Part shown: positions 57,941-64,000 of the stretch, piece by piece | How positions within the stretch are numbered: the first letter of the stretch is position 1 | Layout: every line of letters begins with the position of its first letter | Assembly (NCBI RefSeq): GCF_001418085.1 | Contig: NZ_LIQH01000028.1 | Span: forward strand, 1-64,000 | Length of the DNA stretch: 64,000 nucleotides | Direction of reading: 5' to 3' | Source of the DNA: Lacinutrix algicola | Lineage (GTDB): Bacteria > Bacteroidota > Bacteroidia > Flavobacteriales > Flavobacteriaceae | Translations under genes and position numbers: made by a program | The notes under the pieces: generated by a model | The model's input: only the letters and a program-made list of their open reading frames with translations | Databases searched by the model: none | Told to the model about the DNA's origin: nothing

Positions 57941-58870
57941 TTAATTAAAAGGCTTTGGAGCTCCTTTAGGTTTATTTTTATAATTTTCTCTTTTAAGAAC
58001 TTTTGCTGGTATGCCCGCTAAAGTACAAAATTCTTCATCAAAATTTTTGTTTACCATGGCTCCTGCGCCAACGATAGTATTATGAGGGATTTTAATGTTT
58101 GATGATATTATAGACGCACTTCCTAAAAAAGTTCTGTCACCAATTTCTGCATTACCTGCCAAACTAACATTATTCGCCATATGAACATTTGTACCAACTT
58201 GTGCTCCATGTCCTATTTTAGTGCCGTGGGCAATAACAGTGCCTTTACCTATGCATGTGTTTTCAGACAAAGAACCTTTTACAATAGTAACATCTGTTGC
58301 AATATGGCAATCTGCTTCCACAATTACGCCTCCTAATTGTGGTTGCATAATTCTATTTCCATCTTCATCCCAAATCCAGGCCAAACCACTTGCACCAATA
58401 CAACTATTACTATCTATAAACACTTTATCGTTTATTTCTGTATTGTTATAAATTACAACATGACTATTTAAAACCACATTATCTCCAATAACACATTTTT
58501 CTAGAACACAATAAGGACCTATATATACATTATTTCCTATTACAGCATCTTTATCAATAATTGCTGTTTCATGAATATTAGCTTTTCTCTTTTCTGCAAA
58601 TACTCCACACAATTTATAATGTGTTAATTGCGGATTAGTTACCGAAATACAAATGTTGGTAGCGTTTATGGATTCGTTTTTTGCTTCCGAAGTAAAGATT
58701 ATACTGTTATTAATATTAGAAATATTAATATCACCCATTATAAAATAAATTCCGTTTTCTATTACATTTTTTAAGCTTGCTGGCTTGTAAGATGTAATAG
58801 TATTTTTAGAATTTACTTGAAATGGAATACTATTCGTTTCTAAAAAACTTATAATTTGATCTAATTTCAT
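57941..58870 (-). CDS. LpxD-like N-acyltransferase
   Basis: A 309-residue hexapeptide protein with an N-terminal domain and a long beta helix (about 95-290). IDKDAVIGNNVYIGPYCVLE, IDSNSCIGASGLAW (like the GxxG-F of LpxD) and GTKIGHGAQVGTNVHMANNV are LpxD traits; AGIPAKVLKRE is the C-terminal hexapeptide end. The housekeeping LpxD would be in a lipid A cluster, so this copy more likely acylates an amino sugar made by the DegT enzyme next to it. That is inference from context. Confidence 0.85.
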   Translation of the reverse strand: MKLDQIISFLETNSIPFQVNSKNTITSYKPASLKNVIENGIYFIMGDINISNINNSIIFTSEAKNESINATNICISVTNPQLTHYKLCGVFAEKRKANIHETAIIDKDAVIGNNVYIGPYCVLEKCVIGDNVVLNSHVVIYNNTEINDKVFIDSNSCIGASGLAWIWDEDGNRIMQPQLGGVIVEADCHIATDVTIVKGSLSENTCIGKGTVIAHGTKIGHGAQVGTNVHMANNVSLAGNAEIGDRTFLGSASIISSNIKIPHNTIVGAGAMVNKNFDEEFCTLAGIPAKVLKRENYKNKPKGAPKPFN

Positions 58871-58871
58871 T

Positions 58872-59954
58872 TTATAGTACGTTTAGCATTTTTAAAACAA
58901 TAGACTTTACCTGAGATTCTTTTAAATCATAATACAATGGCAAGCACATTATTCTATTAGAAATATCTTCGGAAATTGGCATAACATCTCCATTAACGTA
59001 ATCGATTGTATTTAATGAAGGATTAAAGTAACGTCTTGGAAATATATTGTTATTATTCAGCTCTTTTATAACCTTAAGTAATTGTTCTTCAGATTTTAAA
59101 ACTACTGGTATATAAGAATAGTTGTAATCGCAATTACTTTCTATTTTTTGGAACTTAACTTTTCCTTTTAATTCTTTTTTGTATAATTTATAAAGCGCCT
59201 CTCTTCTTTCGAAAATAGAATCTATATAAGGAAAGACCGCTAATCCCATTGCTGCTTGTAACTCACTAATTTTAGCATTTACACCCAATCCATGAAAATC
59301 TGTAGCTCCTTTATGTCCAAAATTATGATGATAGTATAACTTATCGAACAAGGCTTTATCTTTTGCAAATAAAGCACCGCCTTCTCCAGTATGAAAAATT
59401 TTAGTAGCATGAAAACTACATGTACTTACATCGCCATACTCGAAAATAGATTGGCCTTTATAGCTTACGCCAAAGCAATGTGCAGCATCGTAAATAACTT
59501 TTAAATTATGCTTTTCTGCTATTTTTTCTATGGCCTCAATATCGCAAGGATTTCCAAAAACATGGGTTGCCAATATCGCAGAAGTATTTGGAGTTATTGC
59601 ACTTTCTATTTTTAAGGGATCTATGTTAAACGTATCAACATTTATATCCACAAATACAGGATTACAACCTTCCCAAATAATACTAGAAGTAGTTGCAACA
59701 TAACTAAAAGGAGTTGTAATAATATCTCCTTTTAAACCTAAACATTTAATAGCTATTTGTAATGGTAACGTTCCATTTGTGGTAGCAAGAATATTAGTGA
59801 TGTTATATTGGCTTTTAATTTTATTTTCTAATTCTAAAACCAATTCGCCTCTATTGGTTATCCAACTTTTATCCCAAGATCTACTAAGTATTTTTTGATA
59901 CTCGCTTTGCTCTGGCAAAAAAGTTTTGGTAACATTAATTCTTTCGTTCTCCAT
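58872..59954 (-). CDS. DegT/DnrJ/EryC1/StrS family sugar aminotransferase
   Basis: PLP enzyme of 360 residues that puts an amino group on a keto sugar nucleotide. TTNGTLPLQIAIKCLGLKGD (about 58-77) contacts the phosphate, Asp156 (YDAAHCFG) the pyridine and Lys185 (STCSFHATKIFHTGEGGA) forms the Schiff base. It opens a minus-strand operon with lpxD-like, hexapeptide, neuD and GT2 genes. The nucleotidyltransferase and dehydratase that make its substrate are not in the window. A -7 element precedes it. Confidence 0.93.
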   Translation of the reverse strand: MENERINVTKTFLPEQSEYQKILSRSWDKSWITNRGELVLELENKIKSQYNITNILATTNGTLPLQIAIKCLGLKGDIITTPFSYVATTSSIIWEGCNPVFVDINVDTFNIDPLKIESAITPNTSAILATHVFGNPCDIEAIEKIAEKHNLKVIYDAAHCFGVSYKGQSIFEYGDVSTCSFHATKIFHTGEGGALFAKDKALFDKLYYHHNFGHKGATDFHGLGVNAKISELQAAMGLAVFPYIDSIFERREALYKLYKKELKGKVKFQKIESNCDYNYSYIPVVLKSEEQLLKVIKELNNNNIFPRRYFNPSLNTIDYVNGDVMPISEDISNRIMCLPLYYDLKESQVKSIVLKMLNVL

Positions 59955-59985
59955 TTATATATATCGATCCATAAAATAGTATAAA

Positions 59986-59993
59986 CAAAACTA
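59986..59993 (-). promoter_or_regulatory. -7 element TAGTTTTG for the degT operon
   Basis: On the minus strand, about 30 bases before the degT ATG, in the divergent gap shared with tsaC. Confidence 0.45.
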
Positions 59994-60056
59994 CATAATT
60001 TTTTTATTATATGGCGAAATCATTAGTATTCAAAACATAAACGCTCATATATTTAT

Positions 60057-60064
60057 TATCTTTG
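60057..60064 (+). promoter_or_regulatory. -7 element TATCTTTG for tsaC
   Basis: Exact TAnnTTTG match 23 bases before ATG 60088. Confidence 0.5.
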
Positions 60065-60087
60065 CACACTCTAAAATTAAGGCCAAT

Positions 60088-60663
60088 ATGTCTCAAGAAA
60101 TAATGAAAGAAGAAATAGAAAAAGCTTTAGAAGTTTTAAAACGCGGTGGAATAATTTTATATCCAACAGATACTGTTTGGGGAATTGGTTGCGATGCTAC
60201 AAACGCAGAAGCGGTACAGAAAATATATAAACTAAAACAAAGAGCAGATAATAAGGCACTAATTTGTTTAGTAAACAACTACAGCATGCTAGAAAGACAT
60301 GTTGATAATGTACCTAAAATGGCATATACTATTTTAGATATTGCAGATAAACCTACTACTGTTATTTACGATGCTCCAGCTGGAATTGCTGAAAATTTAG
60401 TAGCAGATGATAACACTTTAGCGATAAGAATTGTAGATCACGATTTTTGCAAAAGAATGATTAGATATCTAGGAAGACCAATAGTTTCTACATCGGCAAA
60501 CTTTGCAGGAAAACCAACACCTAAATCCTTTAAAGAAATAGACGAAGCGATTTTAAAAGGTGTAGATTATGTGGTAAATTTGCATAGACAAAAGAATGGA
60601 GGAAACCCTTCAACTATTATAAAATTAAGTAATAGTGGCGGTGTAAAAATTATACGCGAATAG
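60088..60663 (+). CDS. L-threonylcarbamoyladenylate synthase
   Basis: YrdC/Sua5-family (TsaC-type) enzyme of 191 residues that makes threonylcarbamoyl-AMP for the t6A37 modification of tRNA. GGIILYPTDTVWGIGCDA (about 15-32) and KLKQRADNKAL give the ATP and threonine site, and STSANFAGKPTP (about 136-147) the C-terminal signature. It lacks the extra Sua5 domain. It precedes the CCA-adding enzyme by 16 bases, so two tRNA-maturation genes are likely cotranscribed. Confidence 0.93.
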   Translation: MSQEIMKEEIEKALEVLKRGGIILYPTDTVWGIGCDATNAEAVQKIYKLKQRADNKALICLVNNYSMLERHVDNVPKMAYTILDIADKPTTVIYDAPAGIAENLVADDNTLAIRIVDHDFCKRMIRYLGRPIVSTSANFAGKPTPKSFKEIDEAILKGVDYVVNLHRQKNGGNPSTIIKLSNSGGVKIIRE

Positions 60664-60679
60664 ATAGTTAGTTAAGAGA

Positions 60680-62098
60680 ATGAATCACAGAGAAGCACTA
60701 AAACACACTATTTTTAAAACAATTTCCAAATCTGCTGCCGAATTAAATTTGGACAGTTATGTAATTGGAGGTTTTGTTCGCGATTATTTATTAAAACGCG
60801 GTGATGCAAAAGATATAGATGTAGTTGCCATTGGAAGCGGAATTGCTTTAGCAAAACAAGTTGCTAAAAACCTTCCTAACAAACCAAAAGTTCAAGTTTT
60901 TAAAACGTACGGAACTGCAATGCTAAAACTTGACGATATAGAAGTCGAATTTGTTGGAGCACGAAAAGAATCGTACAACGAAAATAGTAGAAATCCAGTA
61001 GTAGAAAATGGCACATTGCAAGACGACCAAAACCGTCGCGACTTTAGCATTAATGCATTAGCTCTCGATTTATCTCAAGCAAATTTTGGTGATTTATTAG
61101 ATCCGTTTGATGGTGTTCAAGATTTAGAATACAAAATAATTCGTACGCCTTTGGATCCAGATATTACGTATAGCGACGATCCGCTTCGTATGATGAGAGC
61201 TATAAGGTTTGCAACACAATTAGGATTCACAATTGAAAAAGAATCTCTTGATGCTATTACAAGAAATAACGAACGAATTAAGATAATTACTAACGAACGT
61301 ATTGTTGTAGAGCTTAATAAAATTTTAGAAAGCAAAACACCTTCTATTGGCTTTTTGCTTTTAGAAGAAACAGGTTTGCTAAAATATATTCTTCCAGAAT
61401 TAACAGCCCTAAAAGGCATTGATGAAGTTGAAGGACAAAAACATAAAGACAACTTTTACCATACTTTAGAAGTTGTAGATAATATTGCAAAACACACAAA
61501 CGATGTGTGGTTGCGTTGGGCTGCACTACTCCATGATATTGGAAAAGCACCAACAAAAAGGTTTAGCAAAAAAGTAGGTTGGACCTTTCATGCTCATGAA
61601 TTTGAAGGTTCGAAAATGGTGTATCATTTATTTAAGCGTTTAAAAATGCCGCTTAATGAAAAAATGAAATTTGTACAAAAATTAGTCTTTATGAGCTCGC
61701 GACCAATTGTCTTAGCTCAAGATATTGTAACAGATTCTGCCGTGAGACGTTTAGTATTCGATGCTGGTGATTATGTTGAAGATTTAATGACGCTTTGTGA
61801 AGCAGATATTACGACTAAGAACCCAAAGAAATTTAACAAGTATCACAACAATTTTAAAATTGTAAGAGAGAAAATAGTTGAAGTTGAAGAGAAAGATAGC
61901 GTTCGTAACTTTCAGCCTCCAGTTTCTGGTGAAGAAATTATGGAAACTTTTAATATAAAACCTTCAAGAGAAATAGGTCTTATTAAAGAAGCTATAAAAG
62001 AAGCTATTTTAGAAGGAGACATACCAAACGAACACGAAGCTGCTTTTAATTTAATGTTAGAAAAAGGAAAAGCTTTAGGTTTAAAAATTTCAGATTAA
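60680..62098 (+). CDS. CCA tRNA nucleotidyltransferase with HD domain
   Basis: Class II CCA-adding enzyme, 472 residues. The nucleotidyltransferase motif reads [20 protein letters not shown] followed by DVVA (the two catalytic Asp, about 40 and 42), then [13 protein letters not shown] and the base-selecting [13 protein letters not shown]-type [13 protein letters not shown]. The HD domain ([16 protein letters not shown], about 283-298) suggests phosphohydrolase activity as in many long bacterial forms. It repairs or adds the 3' CCA of tRNA. Neighbours on the same strand are tsaC and a GNAT gene three bases downstream. Confidence 0.94.
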   Translation: MNHREALKHTIFKTISKSAAELNLDSYVIGGFVRDYLLKRGDAKDIDVVAIGSGIALAKQVAKNLPNKPKVQVFKTYGTAMLKLDDIEVEFVGARKESYNENSRNPVVENGTLQDDQNRRDFSINALALDLSQANFGDLLDPFDGVQDLEYKIIRTPLDPDITYSDDPLRMMRAIRFATQLGFTIEKESLDAITRNNERIKIITNERIVVELNKILESKTPSIGFLLLEETGLLKYILPELTALKGIDEVEGQKHKDNFYHTLEVVDNIAKHTNDVWLRWAALLHDIGKAPTKRFSKKVGWTFHAHEFEGSKMVYHLFKRLKMPLNEKMKFVQKLVFMSSRPIVLAQDIVTDSAVRRLVFDAGDYVEDLMTLCEADITTKNPKKFNKYHNNFKIVREKIVEVEEKDSVRNFQPPVSGEEIMETFNIKPSREIGLIKEAIKEAILEGDIPNEHEAAFNLMLEKGKALGLKISD

Positions 62099-62100
62099 TT

Positions 62101-62556
62101 ATGCTGAATATTATAAAAACAGATTCTAAAAATCCAGATTTTATTACTCTAATAAAAGCACTAGACAGTTACTTAAAAATTACTGATGGTGATGAGCATG
62201 ATTTTTATAATCAGTTTAATAATATAGATGTTTTAAAACATGTTGTTATTGCTTACAACGATAATATTCCTGTTGGTTGTGGTGCTATAAAACCTTTTAA
62301 TAGTGATAACACGGCCGAAATTAAACGCATGTTTACAGTTCATAATTATAGAGGTCAAGGTATTGCTCGCAATATTCTAAAAACATTAGAACTTTGGGCT
62401 AAAGAAAGTGGTTTTTCATCTTTAGTTTTAGAAACAGGAACTCGACAACTTGAAGCTGTTTCATTTTATAAAAATTGTGATTATAGTATTATTCCAAATT
62501 ACGGACAATACAAAGACATGGAAAATAGTTTGTGCTTTAAAAAAATAATAGACTAA
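62101..62556 (+). CDS. GNAT family N-acetyltransferase
   Basis: A 151-residue acetyl-CoA-dependent acetyltransferase. The acetyl-CoA loop RMFTVHNYRGQGIARNIL (about 80-97, Q/RxxGxG/A) and SLVLETGTRQLEAVSFYKNC are typical of GNAT motifs A and B. Acceptor unknown. It lies two bases behind the CCA gene and abuts the heme A synthase gene, so it is translationally coupled with both. Confidence 0.92.
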   Translation: MLNIIKTDSKNPDFITLIKALDSYLKITDGDEHDFYNQFNNIDVLKHVVIAYNDNIPVGCGAIKPFNSDNTAEIKRMFTVHNYRGQGIARNILKTLELWAKESGFSSLVLETGTRQLEAVSFYKNCDYSIIPNYGQYKDMENSLCFKKIID

Positions 62557-63570
62557 ATGAAAAAGGATAACAAAAAAGTAATTTATTGGCTTTTTACTGG
62601 CTGTATTTTAATCTTCATTATGGTAATTGTTGGAGGTATTACTAGACTAACAGATTCTGGTTTATCTATTTCTAATTACAAATTAATAACAGGTACTATT
62701 CCTCCTATTGGAGAAGCTGCATGGCAAGAAGCTTTTGCATTGTATCAACAATATCCGGAGTTTCAAAAGCTACACGCCCATTTTACTTTAGAAGATTTTA
62801 AAAGTATCTATTTCTGGGAATGGCTACACAGAGTAATTGGTAGATTAATTGGTATGGTTTTTATTATTCCATTTTTATACTTTTTAGCGACTAAACAACT
62901 CACAAAAAAAACAATAAAAAAATGTGTCGTCCTTCTTCTTCTTGGAGGTTTTCAAGGTTTTTTAGGTTGGTATATGGTAAAAAGTGGGCTGGTGGACAAA
63001 CCAGATGTAAGTCACTTTAGATTAGCTGCACACCTAACAACGGCATTCTTAACGTTTGCTGCCACACTATGGGTTGCACTAGATTTAATATTCCCAGAAA
63101 GAAAGACTATCGATAAAAAGTTTAGAAACCTTATCGTTGTTGGTTACATTATATTAGTTTTTCAAATTATTTATGGTGCTTTTGTTGCAGGCTTAAAAGC
63201 TGGATTGTTACATAACCATTGGCCTTTAATGAATGAAGGGAAGTTTATGCATGAAACCGTTTATGTACTTAGTCCTTTTTACAAAAATCTTATAGAAAAC
63301 CCAAGCGGTATTCAGTTTGTACACAGAACATTTGCCTACCTTGTAGCTGTTATAATATTAATTATTTGGGTTCAATCTAAAAAATTAACACGCACAAATT
63401 ATCAAATACAAGGAGTTAACTCATTACTAATACTAGTTGGTTTTCAATTTTTATTAGGTGTTTTAACTATTATATACCAAGTACCTTTATGGCTAGGTGT
63501 AGCTCACCAAATTGGTGCTTTTTTCTTATTAAGCGCCATGACATTTACTTTACACAGATTTAGCAAGTAA
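62557..63570 (+). CDS. Heme A synthase (COX15/CtaA)
   Basis: Inner-membrane enzyme of 337 residues that oxidises heme O to heme A for aa3-type cytochrome oxidase. About eight helices; VGGITRLTDSGLSISNYKLI (about 25-44) and EWLHRVIGR are the first-half heme-binding region, and FVHRTFAYL and GVAHQIGAFFL the second, with the four conserved His (H90 region, H150 region, and those late motifs). A C-terminal LHRF ends it. It directly abuts the GNAT gene and is followed by a -7 element for the next gene. Confidence 0.93.
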   Translation: MKKDNKKVIYWLFTGCILIFIMVIVGGITRLTDSGLSISNYKLITGTIPPIGEAAWQEAFALYQQYPEFQKLHAHFTLEDFKSIYFWEWLHRVIGRLIGMVFIIPFLYFLATKQLTKKTIKKCVVLLLLGGFQGFLGWYMVKSGLVDKPDVSHFRLAAHLTTAFLTFAATLWVALDLIFPERKTIDKKFRNLIVVGYIILVFQIIYGAFVAGLKAGLLHNHWPLMNEGKFMHETVYVLSPFYKNLIENPSGIQFVHRTFAYLVAVIILIIWVQSKKLTRTNYQIQGVNSLLILVGFQFLLGVLTIIYQVPLWLGVAHQIGAFFLLSAMTFTLHRFSK

Positions 63571-63583
63571 GTATAAAAACGCA

Positions 63584-63591
63584 TACCTTTG
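63584..63591 (+). promoter_or_regulatory. -7 element TACCTTTG for the PRiA4b-like gene
   Basis: Exact TAnnTTTG match 20 bases before ATG 63612. Confidence 0.5.
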
Positions 63592-63611
63592 CAAACCTAT
63601 TTTATATAAGC

Positions 63612-64000
63612 ATGATTTACAGATTTAGAGTCATTTTAGACAACGATACAGAAGAAGATATCTTTCGCGATTTAGAGATTAAAGAGACAGATACAATGGA
63701 AGATTTGCATAATACTATTACGCAGTCTTTTGGTTTTGATGGTACAGAAATGGCATCCTTTTATTTAAGTGACGACCAATGGAATCAAGGTGAAGAAATT
63801 TCTCTTTTCGACATGAGCGAAGGTATGAACGAAGTACGCTTAATGAACGAAACGTCTTTATCTGACACTGTTCACGAAGCACAAACTAAACTTATTTATG
63901 TTTACGACTTTTTAAGCATGTGGACATTTTACGTAGAACTTGCAGATATTGCCGAAGAAGATGAAGGTGTCGATTACCCTAATTTAATGTTTGTTCAAGG
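63612..64000 (+). CDS. PRiA4b ORF-3-like (IS1096 passenger TnpR-like) protein, partial
   Basis: The open frame runs off the window after 129 codons. MIYRFRVILDNDTEEDIFRD, then DTMEDLHNTITQSFGFDGTE and FYLSDDQW-x-GEEISLFD match the start of the plasmid pRiA4b ORF-3-like family (PF07929), an alpha/beta fold of unknown role that is common on Bacteroidota chromosomes and not itself a transposase. Cytosolic; the C-terminal end cannot be seen. ATG 63612 has a -7 element 20 bases upstream. Confidence 0.85.
   Translation, partial: MIYRFRVILDNDTEEDIFRDLEIKETDTMEDLHNTITQSFGFDGTEMASFYLSDDQWNQGEEISLFDMSEGMNEVRLMNETSLSDTVHEAQTKLIYVYDFLSMWTFYVELADIAEEDEGVDYPNLMFVQ

Noticed and set aside
1-64000. tRNA, rRNA, CRISPR arrays, insertion sequences with transposase
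   Set aside because: None recognised on either strand by eye; there are no regularly spaced repeats and no transposase or integrase motifs. The PRiA4b ORF-3-like gene at the end is not itself evidence of an IS.

Overview
The window looks like an ordinary stretch of chromosome from a marine-type Flavobacteriaceae bacterium (Bacteroidota). The evidence is low GC content, AT-rich intergenic DNA, many start sites without a Shine-Dalgarno sequence but preceded by the Bacteroidota -7 element TAnnTTTG (sometimes with a -33 TTG), and typical family markers: an OstA-like protein, DUF5606, HWPxA membrane proteins, a Fur protein lacking the CxxC pair, a spoT-fur-purA run, and secreted proteins with CarboxypepD_reg domains. 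The genus cannot be fixed from sequence alone; relatives of Lacinutrix, Olleya or Bizionia are an inference. I see no rRNA, tRNA, CRISPR array, transposase or integrase gene.

Layout. 1-3.5 kb: a palindromic repeat, fabH and htpG. 3.5-5.8 kb: accessory patch with two inverted-repeat-bounded cargo modules (A, B) and an orphan Imm53-type immunity gene. 5.8-7.1 kb: a YitT-family membrane gene behind two tiny ORFs, each followed by an intrinsic terminator. 7.2-11.7 kb: an unknown kinase-like protein and pyruvate carboxylase. 11.8-18 kb: second accessory patch with a PadR operon, small exported proteins, a DinB-like protein, a TetR regulator with a dehalogenase/SDR pair, and a third module (C). 18-30 kb: S15 peptidase, tRNA-dihydrouridine synthase, cobalamin-type radical SAM protein, FUSC transporter, a frameshifted CarboxypepD_reg gene, transglutaminase and DEAD-box helicase. 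30-45 kb: stringent response, iron/metal regulation, purine synthesis, LPS transport, aminotransferase, TPR, two DUF368 proteins, aroE, DUF349 and a CPBP protease. 45-47.4 kb (minus): mazG and a ruvX-def-DUF5606 operon. 47.5-60 kb: dapD and a cell-surface glycan region (LtaS-like enzyme, GT9, GT2, Kdo-kinase-like protein, DUF5672, further glycosyltransferases, and a minus-strand degT/lpxD-like/neuD operon). 60-64 kb: tsaC, CCA-adding enzyme, GNAT, heme A synthase and a PRiA4b ORF-3-like gene cut by the window edge.

The two signals most worth following are (i) the cargo modules A, B and C. Each has unrelated genes between an outer inverted repeat, a 5' hairpin, a module-specific inner inverted repeat and a 3' multi-stem element. 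Outer, inner and hairpin arms all differ between modules in matched, compensatory fashion. (ii) The tandem leader upstream of yitT: one promoter, then ORF, terminator, ORF, terminator, gene, with both tiny peptides sharing a C-K-[QK]-[AS]-[WY]-M-S motif. A third theme is a short repeat (CGCTTTCGCGGAAA) placed directly before near-identical terminators after several accessory genes.
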